A stretch of 64,000 bases of DNA from Epithemia pelagica. Its lineage: Eukaryota > Bacillariophyta > Bacillariophyceae > Surirellales > Surirellaceae. Where the stretch lies: positions 2,914,001 through 2,978,000 of the forward strand of contig OX337229.1 in NCBI GenBank assembly GCA_946965045.2, read 5' to 3'. Within the stretch, counting starts at the first letter, position 1. Every line of letters starts with the position of its first letter. This document shows positions 46,813-57,121 of the stretch, in pieces. The notes below the pieces were generated by a model. That model was not told the DNA's origin, did not search any database, and saw nothing but the letters and a program-made list of their open reading frames with translations. A program made the position numbers and the translations under genes.

Positions 46813-48585
46813 ATGCAGCGTTCAGGTCGTCATGCATGGATCGTCACGATTTGCTTAGTTGTGGGACTTTTCCTAAGCAACACATCGTGCGAGGCATGGA
46901 TTACTCCTCCGCAACAGAAAGCTTTGGGGCGCATCCCGAGGACGAGCATCGTCTCCTCAACTCGTCCGACACTTGACACATCACTTTCATCCCATGAAGA
47001 TTCATTGCAGAAACAACATTCCTGGCTAGGGGAGAAGAAGTCCCTGGATGATTTCCTATCTCACCAATTTCGTCGTGGATGCAGTTACGGTTTCGCGATT
47101 TGCGTCATGGCGTCGACTCTGTTTTTGGCATCTCCACCACAACCGTGTTACGCCGATACTGCAATGGAGAGTCACTCAACGCAACAGCATGCACTTGCAT
47201 CTTCGTGGAACTCCAATAAGATTTTTGAAAGGATGAATCGTCGATCGATCACCAACCAACCGTCGCTGGAAAGGCAAGCAACCATATCGACGTCTGTCTC
47301 CACAAAGTTGACCTCGTTTGGAAATGGTTCACCACATCTTTTACTTTCCAGTACTGTTCAAGCACCAGGTGCAGTGATAGATGAGGTATGGACACTGGTT
47401 GATAAGTACTACATTGACCGCAGCTTCAACGGACAAGATTGGACCAGCATGAAGGAAAAATACCAAGGTCAACTCAAAAGCAAGCTTGGTGGACGCACGG
47501 AGCCGCAAGATGACCAAGACGAAATGAATCTTGTCACGAACATGGTTAAAACGTTGGGTGACAAGTATAGTCGAATGCTCACAGTGGAGCAATACACAGC
47601 CATTCAGAAATATGATCTTATTGGGGTCGGTGTTACTCTCATGCCAGATCCCAACGGGGCAGCCGAAAAAGGAAAAACTCCCGAGATTATTGTCGGAGCG
47701 CCACCGATTGGTGGTTCCGCAGCCGATCGTGCTGGACTACAGGTCGGTGACACGGTGACCAAAATCAATGGTGTCTCAACCCAGGGCAGAACCGCCTTTG
47801 ACATTATCGATCAAATCTCGGAAAATCCCAATGCCAAAACCGTCACCATGACCATCCGATCCGGTGATTCTCCAGAGCGTGACGTCGTCATGGAACGACA
47901 ATTTCAAGAAGTCAAGAATCCAATCCGCTACGCAATCAGCGAACGGAGAAAAGATGGTACTACTGTAGGGTTCATCCGTATCTCCGAATTCAATTCTCTC
48001 ATCAAAGCCAATCTAGAAGACGCCTTGAAAAACCTGAAAGCACAGGGTGCCAACGCGTTTGTCATTGATTTGCGGCGCAATGGGGGAGGTGCCTTCCAGT
48101 CGGCCGTGGAAGTTTCGGGGTTGTTTTATGAAGATCGTGTCGCGACCTATGTTGTGGATGGGACAACAGCTACCCTTCCCTTCAAGACAGCCAAAGGACA
48201 AGTGTTGATTGATCCCAGTGATCCGGTTGTCTTGTGGATTGATGGTGGTTCAGCTTCGGCCGCCGAAGTGTTGGCTGCGTCGCTGCATGACAACTGCAAG
48301 GCAGTCACAATAGGAGACAAGTCGTTTGGAAAGGGTCTGATTCAAGCCGTTTATGGTCTCAAGAATGGAGCTGGTTTGGTCCTTACCGTTGCCAAATATG
48401 TCACACCCACACAAAGTGAAATTCAAGGATTGGGTATTCAACCAGATATTGCTGGTCAAGATATTGTCCCCCCGCCGTTGCTGAGTCTGCTCACTGGAAC
48501 GGCAGATACCTCTCGCATTGATTTTGCCGATGTTCGAAATCGATTGTCGCCTGAAATGTGCCCATCAATACTTTCCAAACAGTAG
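46813..48585 (+). CDS. ctpA: C-terminal processing protease CtpA of photosystem II D1, lumen-targeted
   Basis: CtpA trims the C-terminal extension of the D1 protein so that the manganese cluster can assemble. With the ATG at 46813 the protein is 590 residues; a second in-frame ATG at 46753 adds a polar stretch. The presequence is tripartite: a signal peptide (WIVTICLVVGLFLSNTSCEA, cut before Trp), a transit region, then RRGCSYGFAICVMASTLFLA ending PCYA/DTA as a thylakoid lumen signal. The mature part has a PDZ domain (LIGVGVTLMPDP...GGSAADRAGLQVGDTVTKIN) and the S41 core. The catalytic Ser is the second Ser of GGSASAAE (about residue 482) and the Lys is in DKSFGKGLIQ (about 507), the 25-residue spacing seen in this family. 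Identification is firm. Confidence 0.93.
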   Translation: MQRSGRHAWIVTICLVVGLFLSNTSCEAWITPPQQKALGRIPRTSIVSSTRPTLDTSLSSHEDSLQKQHSWLGEKKSLDDFLSHQFRRGCSYGFAICVMASTLFLASPPQPCYADTAMESHSTQQHALASSWNSNKIFERMNRRSITNQPSLERQATISTSVSTKLTSFGNGSPHLLLSSTVQAPGAVIDEVWTLVDKYYIDRSFNGQDWTSMKEKYQGQLKSKLGGRTEPQDDQDEMNLVTNMVKTLGDKYSRMLTVEQYTAIQKYDLIGVGVTLMPDPNGAAEKGKTPEIIVGAPPIGGSAADRAGLQVGDTVTKINGVSTQGRTAFDIIDQISENPNAKTVTMTIRSGDSPERDVVMERQFQEVKNPIRYAISERRKDGTTVGFIRISEFNSLIKANLEDALKNLKAQGANAFVIDLRRNGGGAFQSAVEVSGLFYEDRVATYVVDGTTATLPFKTAKGQVLIDPSDPVVLWIDGGSASAAEVLAASLHDNCKAVTIGDKSFGKGLIQAVYGLKNGAGLVLTVAKYVTPTQSEIQGLGIQPDIAGQDIVPPPLLSLLTGTADTSRIDFADVRNRLSPEMCPSILSKQ

Positions 48586-48692
48586 AGACACTTTGGGATT
48601 CAAACAAAACCTCATTCTTTTGGTTCGTTCGTTTATTTCTATATTCGATGATGTTCGTATCATTTTGATGTCGTGACGATATGATTGAAAAG

Positions 48693-49607
48693 TCATCCTT
48701 TAGGTTTGCGGTTGGACTGCTGCTGCGATGGAGGTGATTGTTGAGTAGATCCTGCTGCTTGGGAGATGACCTGTCGATGAAAAAAGGCCCCATCGCCCCG
48801 CGTAGCTTGTCGATTGATTGCTTGATGCTGAGTCCTTGATACAATGCGCTCTACGATTTCTCCTGTTCCCCGTACCAAACGCATTCGACCGGTTTGAGGA
48901 TCAAACTCCTCTCGCAATTGCGACTGTAATGCCTCGTAGTGCTCGCGCGTCATGGGAGCAAAGTTTCTTCCTCCTTGTGGCGGTGGTTCCTTTTGTTCAT
49001 TTCCGATGGTTGCAGTGAGTGGACCAGGCAACGCAGAAGAAGCTTGACCTTTACCACCGTATGGCAGGTCTGCTCCTTGTGATATTGCCTTCTCAGAGGA
49101 CTGGTCGTTGCATGATGATGGCACGGTGGGATTCATGCCCTCCTCTCGCGTTCTTGGATCGGATTTCGTGCGACGGCTCCTTTTCTTGGGTGACTTTCTT
49201 TCCTTTTTACTTTTCTTTGTTTTCGAATGTCGCTTTCTAGCTTTGGTTGATTTCCGAGCTTCTCGAGAAGAATCGGTAGGTATGGAGTCGTTGTCATCAG
49301 ATTCACTTGGTTCTTTGTCGCGACGGCGATACTGACGCTCCTTGGAACGTTTGGAGGAGTTTTTGTTTGATCGTTTTTCTTTCCGCTTTTCTCGTCTCCT
49401 GACATTCGAGGTGCTCGAAGAGGAGCGAGAGAATGAGGAGTACGACGACTGCGAGTCGTCGTCATCGTCCGAATCGACGAATCGATGTCTAGATCGTTTT
49501 CTCGGTCTCTTTTCGTGCCGTTTTCTCTTCCTCTTTGACGATGAAAGCCTCGGGTTAGGCGATTCGTCTACACGCTCTCGATTCCTGTTGCTGCATTCGC
49601 TATCCAT
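48693..49607 (-). CDS. ARL6IP4-like SR-related protein
   Basis: The ATG at 49607 gives 305 residues; the open frame extends further to a GTG at 49841, but that part has no family features. The N-terminal 200 residues are Arg/Ser/Lys-rich, with runs such as SSSKRKRKRHEKRPRKRSRH, like splicing-related SR proteins. The C-terminal 70 residues match the conserved end of ARL6IP4: PMTREHYEALQSQLREEFDP, then QTGRMRLVRGTGEIVERIVS, then HQAINRQATRGDGAFF. Animal ARL6IP4 is a nuclear speckle protein linked to splicing; the same role is inferred here. A 20-residue Gln/Ser tail follows. The gene converges with ctpA. Confidence 0.82.
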   Translation of the reverse strand: MDSECSNRNRERVDESPNPRLSSSKRKRKRHEKRPRKRSRHRFVDSDDDDDSQSSYSSFSRSSSSTSNVRRREKRKEKRSNKNSSKRSKERQYRRRDKEPSESDDNDSIPTDSSREARKSTKARKRHSKTKKSKKERKSPKKRSRRTKSDPRTREEGMNPTVPSSCNDQSSEKAISQGADLPYGGKGQASSALPGPLTATIGNEQKEPPPQGGRNFAPMTREHYEALQSQLREEFDPQTGRMRLVRGTGEIVERIVSRTQHQAINRQATRGDGAFFHRQVISQAAGSTQQSPPSQQQSNRKPKG

Positions 49608-50119
49608 TCTGTTTGCATGCGGCTTCTGGATCTCAAGTTCGTCCCAGATGAGAAAAAAAAGATCGGTCGCAGAAATTCGTCCAAAGCTTTCTCTCGAGGG
49701 CGGATGCGAAGCTCCCCCGGCGATTACCGTGCGGTACGTTTTTTTATTATGTACCGATTTGAAGACGAATAAACGCAGGATCATCTTGTCTTGTCGCCGG
49801 CCGAAACATGGCATTTCAATCCCGTCCAAAGATGCCCGCACGCATTGCCCGCAAGGACAATGATCACGGAACGAAACAAAAATTGGTGAAGCTTGAATGA
49901 AGAGCAGCTGGGCAAAGACAACGATATCATCATATCGGTCGTTGCATCTCCTTGAAGACTTCTTTAGAGAATCTCCTCAGCAAGACTTGGATAAAGATTG
50001 GCCTGTATCTTTCCCAATAGCAACACTCCAGCCTCATCATCAATCCTCCCGGAGACACGACTCTTGTGGTTCCAAGAACAGCAGAGTAAAAAGTACAACT
50101 CCTTTTGCTACCATCCATC
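49608..50119. other. Divergent upstream region (ARL6IP4-like / membrane gene B)
   Basis: This is the shared 5' sequence of the two divergent genes. A short inverted repeat (GGTACG...TTTATTATGTACC) lies near 49733-49756. No gene is seen. Confidence 0.45.
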
Positions 50120-51858
50120 ATGAGTTCGTCCTCTCTATCTTCCATGTCATTTCCTACCGAAACAGGTTTGGCTACTCTGTTGGCCGCGTCATTGTTGGCT
50201 ATCGGTTCCACGGTGTTGACCATGTACATCATTCTTGTTCAAATTGAACTACAACGAACTCTCAGCTTTGCATCTGAAGAGGACGAAGTCCAACTGGAAG
50301 AGAGTACGAACGAAGACGAAGGGGTCTCCCCTAACGTTGTAAAGAATGGAGATGCTTCAAAACCCGCAAAACAATCTCCAAGCAGCTCCAATGAGGTTGA
50401 CACAGTTTCGCGTCGTTTGTATTTGCCCAGATATCGAAGGGCGTCCTTGGCGGCTTCTGTTGTTCTTATCACCTTTATGGCGTATTTGTTGCTCGCACGA
50501 AGTAATGCCAATGTTGTGCTCAATTGGTTGGGCATGATCACAGTGCTAGGACTTTCTCTACGATCATCGATTGCCGAGGAACTCCAACGCGATCGTTTCG
50601 AGCGACTGGCCTGTATTGCTTCCATGGTTTTGATTTTGGCCATGGCTATGAACCTTGCTGTGTACGCCAATCAGCAGCATGCACAGGGAGATATTTACGA
50701 AGGAGAGGCTAGGATTATCAGCTACGATTCCACGTCGTACTCGCAAGACGAGGGAAAGGACTCCACGTTGCGCATGGATTTGCGAGTGGCGTGGGGCGGC
50801 AGTTGGGGCTGTCCCAACCTGAAAGATCAATGGTGCGAAGCACCAGTTGCCGGAACTCTATGTGAAACTACGGCCAAATCAGTTCAAGGCGGAAATCAAC
50901 GACGCACCAACTTCTTGCCGCAGAGCCCAAGGTCACCTCGACGACAACAACAGCTATCTTATGGGCATTCTCACCATCGAGTTCTCACAGATGAAAAGAC
51001 TGAAGCGGAGCAAGAGTTTGAACAAGATTTGTCGAAGACCGAAGAATATGTGTTCGACGAGATTGAAGAGGCACAAGATGCCGCACAAGGGAATCAAAAC
51101 GAAGAGGACGATGCGGGGAAGAACCAAGATTTGAAGGATCAAAACCAAGACCTAAAAGAAAAGAACCAGGAACTGCAGGACACACATGACGAACTTGAAC
51201 AAGAGGTAAGAAAAGAGAGACGCCTGCATCCCTTTGTGGTACCTTTCGTCCAACAGCTCACGCCATCATGTATTGTCCGTCGTACATCTTCAGCTGGAAG
51301 ACCTCGAAAATACTGTTGTCGATGAAGAGGAGGAAGAGGAAGAACTAGACGAGGCAATAGAGGAAGCCTACTCTTTCGACGACGACGTCTGGTATGATGA
51401 CTACTGGTCTCAAACTACCTGGAATGACGTATGGGGAGACTATTCGTGCGAAGATCTATTTGATTATGATTTGTCTGGTCTCGGCTTTGACAATGACGAA
51501 CCGCCAGGTACAGATGACTGGCCGTTTGTCAATATTTACGGAAACTGTAAAACTTGCTCTGCCTATGTGATCGACTAGTAAGTTGGACCGAATGTGTTGT
51601 GAATTCTTGTTTCACTCTCTCTTACGTTGTTCCGTCGTTTCTCTCTTGTGTGCACCAAACAATAGCTACTCCACAGAACACTTTCAGTCTATTCTGGATT
51701 ACAAAAAAGCGGCGCTGAACTATGGTATTCTTGCTGGGCTCAGTCTTTGGGTTACGGCGTATTTAGTTTATCGAGAACTCAATCGTCCCAACCGTGGTGC
51801 GCCGTCGGCCGAAAAGGAGATTGAGCTTCTCCCTACAATCAACGGAGCATTGGCATAG
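50120..51858 (+). CDS. Membrane protein B, paralogue of the gene at 39498-41121
   Basis: Exons 50120-51205, 51294-51577 and 51666-51858 join across two 88-bp introns to give 520 residues. The ATG at 50120 is chosen; the frame begins upstream at a TTG. The layout copies protein A: TM1 (LLAIGSTVLTMYIILVQIEL); TM2-TM4 with YLLLARSNANVVLNWLGMIT and NLAVYANQQHAQGDIYEGEA; WGGSWGCPNLKDQWC; and a longer polar linker with a coiled coil (LKDQNQDLKEKNQELQDTHD). An acidic aromatic region follows (FDDDVWYDDYWSQTTWNDVW), then WPFVNIYGNCKTCSAYVID, YYSTEHFQSIL and a C-terminal TM (YGILAGLSLWVTAYLVY). Exons 2 and 3 equal those of A in length. The pair lies in inverted orientation about 9 kb apart. No named family is known to me. 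Confidence 0.85.
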
Positions 51859-52453
51859 AACAAGGTTCGGTATACATCGATCAGGTATAGGAGTTTGGGG
51901 CGGGAAAACAATGACTCGGTATAGATCACCACGGGTGGTTCTTTTTTTTATTCAAACCATTCGGAAATTCCCTCAGGGGTCCTTCCAAAGCATTTGAATA
52001 CTTTCCAGCTAGTAGGTTGCCGGCCGCACAGTCTGACTGGTAGACCGAAGACACAAATGTATTCTGGTAGTTGACAACCGTCAGTGATTTTTTGCAAGAC
52101 ACTCTTAATTGGTCAACATAGAATTGGTAACTGGAGATTAAAGGTACACATTCTGTTCACACGAGGTAGGAGTAGCTCATTAGCCACTTAATACCCTCTT
52201 CCGTAGCTCTGGAGTCTCTTCGTATATGTTTCGAGTTACAAGGTTCTCCGAGTTGGAGAGATAGAAGCAAGTAGGAGTATTGCTCTTGCCTAGTGGAGTA
52301 GCTAGAGGTAGCTACTTCTCCTGAGGAGTAGCTAGCTGCCACTCTGTCTGGTCGGGAATCGGGACCCGTGATTCAATACTTTTTGCGGCTTCTCAAGAAA
52401 TAATGAATACCGCCACGTCTCGGATTCCGTATGTGCTTAATTCATTGATGATA
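51859..52453. other. Intergenic, left flank of the mariner element
   Basis: This is the 3' flank of membrane gene B. Many CTAGCTACTCC-type words occur near 52260-52340. The TA of the left target duplication is at 52452-52453. No gene is seen. Confidence 0.45.
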
Positions 52454-52497
52454 CGAGCTCCACCAATCGATATGGGTAACCGTAGTGGCCCGTGCTT
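52454..52497 (+). repeat. Left terminal inverted repeat of the mariner element
   Basis: 44 bp, exact inverted match to 56706-56749; the next inner base differs. Confidence 0.95.
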
Positions 52498-52880
52498 CAC
52501 GTTTCCGATTCTCGGTGAAACTTCCGGCCCTACGAGATTCACTACACCATACATTTTCCTAGAGTACGAGTACTCGTAAGATGAATTAGTCCGTGAACTG
52601 ATGACATCGTTCCTCGGCACAACGATGCACTCTCTTTTGCCCTCAACATTCACCTTTGCCCTCAACATTCACCATGGTGAGGAGGCGCTTGCCCATTCGG
52701 TATCAAACAGTACAAATCGCCTCATCTACTCTATTAGTTACATAGATCTATAGGAAATCTAACTTGTATGTGCTTCGTAGTGCATCGTTCACGATCCTCA
52801 TCCATCCGATGCGTTCATCCATCCGACGCTCGTCAACCCATTTTGCCTTTGTTGTTTGTTGATTGTTGTTCCATCCAATC

Positions 52881-55293
52881 ATGTCAAACAAGGTACGAAA
52901 AGGGTCCTTCGTCTCCGTTGCACGCAGCGACCAGGGATCAATGGGTGGTTTTGGCTTCGTCCGAAAACTCAAACGAAAAAGAAAGGACGACAGTGACGAC
53001 GAAGCTGTTACTGTTGTTGACTCGCAGTCAACAGCACCCGACCAAACCACATTGGTTGACGTCGAGTATACTATCGACAATCGATGCTCCCAGGATGTTT
53101 CATCCGATCGTGTCTCTCACGCAATGATCGAGCCAACGGCTCGTCGCCGCCCTGGCGACCAAACGACCCGCCCCTCGCTTTGTTCAACTCGTCATGATCC
53201 CCGACTGCAAGCCAGTTTGATTGCTGCGACGACAGCGACGGCAGATGAACCCACGCCTGATGATCCTCCAGGACCCCCAACCAATTCAACCACCTTCTTG
53301 CTTGATCTTTGCACCAAGAACAATCACGACAAGGCCTTCGAGATCCTTGAAGATAAGTGCAACAAGGAATGTGGATACGGTTGGTTGAGAAAGATTGAGC
53401 ATACAACGAACAGATCTGGTGCATTTGACTCAAAATACGACCCAAACAAATCATCCGATGAAAGGCAGCCGCTGCACTCTGCCTCCGAAAAGCAACTTGC
53501 TTGCATGCTCAACCTTGCAATGAAGCCTCATTGCTACAATGTGCGCTTTATTTCATACGCATGGGGGATCAGCCGTAAAGCTCTATACAAATGGATAGAC
53601 GACTTTTCCAAAAATCCCTTGCCGCAACCCCGAAAGACTCGAAGTGACAAGGGCTTAACGCTGTTGACCTCAGAGAAGAAACGACGATCCACGTGGACCC
53701 CTAGATTTATCTTTATGAAAGACTATCAAGTGAAAAATCCTGACTCAAATATGACTCAAGCTAGGGATGCGTGGAAAACTATCAAAGATGATGAAGATGC
53801 TATATCTCCCTATAAGGCCTTGAGTGATCAATGGCATCGTGATCAAGGAGCTTTTCTTCTATCGGAGATTCAACGACTTCTCAAGGATACTGGCGGCTCT
53901 GTCTCCTGGAATACGATAGCAACCTTGGTTGCAGGCTCTGGTAACGCACAACTTATCAGTGGTGAAACAATCCGAAAATTCTGCATGTCATTGCCAGACT
54001 CGTCATATAAAAGCACACGGATCCTACCCCACCTAGATCAAGCAAATAAAGAGAGACGATACTGGTGGGCAATTCAGTTTTGGATCTTCTGGAAGTCAGC
54101 GAAGACCTTTAACAATGTCCAAGTTGTTCTTGTTCATATGGACGAGAAATGGTTTTGGTCAATCGTGGTGCGGCGAAACAATAAGTCTATTCCGATGTTG
54201 GGAATAAAGCCAGTTGTGCATTCAGTCCATCACAAGAATCACATCGAAAAGACAATGGGGATTGTTGCCGTCGCATATGCCCCAAAGCAGAACGACTGGA
54301 AGCAAGGTGGAACACCATTCACGGTTAGCCTGGTACGAGCAGGCCGTAAGGTCAAAGCGTCGCGCGATACCTACCGGCGTGTCTACAAAGATGACGGGTC
54401 GTATCACTATCCAACAATCCAAGAAAACTTACTTCGTAAGAAGGGTGAACTCTACTTCAAGGGCATGGAAGTTACGGGTAGTTCTAGAGGAACACGGAAA
54501 GAACCCAAGTTCTTCTCTACTACATGATTTTTATGAGTCGGTTCATCTACCGAACCTAGACATGTTAGCAGAAGAAGTGACTTCAATGGTCGGATCGCAT
54601 TGCCGAGTGGTGATTGTCAAGCAATTTGATGGAGCGGGTCCTCATAAAGAAGACAAGCTCACCAGGTACATCGAAGGCCAATTTGCGGCACGTCAATGGT
54701 ATCGAGCTCCACAGCCTGCCAACTCGCCCCTTACCAATGTCCTAGATGATTGTGTCTTCCCGGCACTTTCGAAGCATGTGTCTCGGGAACAGGGAATATC
54801 AAACAAGTGTCAAGCGTATTCTAACGATGAAATATGGGAGTCGGTCCAAAAGTGCTATGAATCCTTTCCCATGGATGTTCTCGCAAGAGCATTTGTGCGA
54901 CATCACCAGATCGTAAACGCAATTGCAATCGAAAAGGGTGGGGACAAGTTTGCTCAAGACCATGATCTACATTTCAATGTTCGGAATTGTTGTTCACCTA
55001 CTTTCAGCGAAGATGGAGTTGCAACTGGAGTTGAGATGGTCCCAATTTTTGATGAACATAATGAACGCGATGACAGACCAAGTTTTCGCCATCCAGATCC
55101 GATGATTACGCAAGATCTCTTGGAAGAAAATCTTTTGCGAATGAAGACCATTCAGCTTGAAAGGCTGATCGACTGGATGCCTGAAGATCATGAATGGTTT
55201 GAAGATGTCGCTGGTGCCCATGCCATCCTGAGAGCGAGAGAGGACGGAGACTTCGAGTCAGACGGAGAAGTAGAAACAGAGGATGAACTATAG
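52881..55293 (+). pseudogene. Mariner-like (DDxD) transposase with a single frameshift
   Basis: Reading starts at the ATG at 52881 (MSNKVRKGSFVSVARSDQGS). The first frame runs to a TGA at 54525-54527; the rest continues in the next frame to 55293. The N-terminal half holds a helix-turn-helix (FISYAWGISRKALYKWIDDF). The catalytic part has VLVHMDEKWFW (first Asp); VKQFDGAGPHKED (second Asp, where plant mariners have QxDNAxPH); and QPANSPLTNVLDD (third Asp, 38 or 39 residues after the second depending on which of the two Asp is used). This fits plant-type mariner (DD39D-like) transposases. The shift must lie near 54500-54525, between KEPKF and LLHDFYE. It may be an inactivating indel, an assembly error or, less likely, programmed. 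Confidence 0.85.
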
Positions 55294-55359
55294 TTTGATT
55301 GTTGCATGTTGTCTGTTGTCATCATTGTCTTGTTGTATCTAGTTTTTGATTGTTGTGGT

Positions 55360-56120
55360 CGTCGTGGATTGTTTCGTTTGCTTGATTACTGCGACTGTTG
55401 TTGTTGTCGAGCCAAGGATTTGATTGTAGTAGTTGCTTGTTGTGTTCATCGTGTCTCTTCTATTTGATTGTTGCCCTAATCAATGCGAGTTTTCGATTCG
55501 CTGAGGGCGTGAGAAAGAAGGAGTTGATTGTCGCGTGTTGTTTTCGATGTTGCCGTCGGCGCGTGTTGTCGTTGTTGTCGTCGCCTAGAGTTTCGTGCGG
55601 CGGCAGTGAGAAGTTGATTGTTGTGTTTAGGTTGTTGTTGTTGTTGCTGTCGCCGAGTGTTGTTGTTGTCGTCCGTTCGTTCATTCGTTAGTTCGTTCGA
55701 TCAGTGGCGGTGAGTAGTTGATTGTTGTGTTTGGATTTTTGTTGTGCCGAGTGTTGTTGTTGTCGTTCATTCGTTCTTTCGTTCGTTCATTCGATCGATC
55801 AGCTGTGACATCGTCGCCGATTGTTTCGCCATTTGTAGTTGAGCCGCTTGTGGTTGTCGTTGTCGTCGCTTGTTACCACCAGTGGACGAGGCTTCGATTT
55901 GTTGGGTGAGGGCAACGAAAAGACGAGGAGTTGATGGTTTCGTCGCACGGTAGAAGAAGGAGGACGACCACACCATCTTGTCGCCGAGTCTTGCCGCCGA
56001 GTGTCGTTGTCGAGTGTTGTTGCCGAGTGTTGTTGTTGTTCGTTCGGTGGCAGCGAGGAGTGAGTAGTTGATTGTTGTGTTTGGGTTTTGGGTTGTTGTT
56101 GGTGTTGCCGAGTGTTGTCG
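55360..56120. repeat. GTTGTT/TCGTTC-rich degenerate repeats in the right part of the mariner element
   Basis: Degenerate units share GAGTAGTTGATTGTTGTGTTTGG, CCGAGTGTTGTTGTTGTCGT and TCGTTCATTCGTT, recurring about every 100-130 bp. The Asn/Thr-rich minus-strand frames across it are products of the repeat. Confidence 0.75.
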
Positions 56121-56705
56121 ACTCGCAAGGCTCTTCGACCACCGCCCATCAGCTTCACGGCATCCCCTCCTTCTTCCAGTCAAATTGTGCTGTGGGAATC
56201 AGCCGCACCACCGGCACCACCATCGTCTGTCGCAGTAGAAGCAGTCCTTCCACCCACGGTTCACGTTTGTTTTGTCTGGACAAATCAGCTTTTGTTGCGT
56301 TTGAGCCACCAACGGTCGAGGCTTTCCAATGTTGTGCTCGGTCTATTAAGTGACGAGGAGTTGATTGCTGCATGCGGACGTATGATCGGTGACTTGCTGG
56401 ATGCATTCTATCGGTTGTCGTCGTCGTCTTCTCAAGGTCACTTCCTCTATTTCGGATGCCAAATAAGGAAGACTTCAAAACCTTGCCGTAGGTCCATAAA
56501 AAAAGCCAACTCATCCCTGCCCGCCCATTCCCTCACGGTACACTTGATTCTTAGGCATCCTTGATGGTCGCAAGAGAGCTAGCGCCTTTCGTTGGAGGTG
56601 CACACCGGCTTGAGTGTGCCATGGTGGTGTTATGCAGTGCAAAATGACCGTAGTGGTGTCCCTACGAAGTTAGAATCACTGTAGAAAAAACAGTAGGGGT
56701 ATGAA

Positions 56706-56749
56706 AAGCACGGGCCACTACGGTTACCCATATCGATTGGTGGAGCTCG
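56706..56749 (-). repeat. Right terminal inverted repeat of the mariner element
   Basis: 44 bp, exact inverted match to 52454-52497, followed by the TA target duplication. Confidence 0.95.
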
Positions 56750-57121
56750 TAATATGGGCTTGGTTATACAAAGTTAATATGAGACAACTCATGGTGTCGC
56801 CAAAGACATTTACATGTTTATGTATCATGACAGTTGGATTTTCTCAATTAATTCCTCGAGAACTGGTCTGTACACCTCGCCGCCAGTCGACACCCCAAAA
56901 TGAATGTTGGCGAAAACGGCCACACAAATTTCGCCAAAGAAAAATACTGCGATCGTGCACAGCGATCCACAGCTTCATTGCGATCAAAGGATCCCTTTCA
57001 ACGTCGCTAAATCGGAATTCAAAGCCGGTGGGTCACATCTCATGCATGAAAGATAAGTGCTATCACATAATAGTTAGTGCTCCGCATTTTTCCGGTGGGA
57101 AAGAGGTCTTTGATCGGAGCG
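56750..57121. other. Right flank of the mariner element and leader of the next gene
   Basis: Presumed upstream region of the 1117-residue protein. Nothing is recognised besides the TA at 56750-56751. Confidence 0.45.

Larger units (their letters stand above)
52454..56749 (+). mobile_element. Complete 4.3-kb mariner-type transposon with 44-bp terminal inverted repeats
   Basis: The left end (52454-52497, outer bases CGAGCTCCACCAATCGATAT) and right end (56706-56749) are exact inverted copies over 44 bp. The element is flanked by TA on both sides (52452-52453 and 56750-56751), the target duplication expected of the Tc1/mariner superfamily. It contains a transposase coding region broken by one frameshift (52881-55293) and about 1.4 kb of GTT-rich low-complexity sequence on the right. 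Identical TIRs suggest recent movement, perhaps driven in trans. Confidence 0.93.

Noticed and set aside
55460-56183. Asn/Thr-rich minus-strand frames
   Set aside because: They translate the GTTGTT repeats in the mariner element; several overlapping frames are open at once, as expected of repeats.
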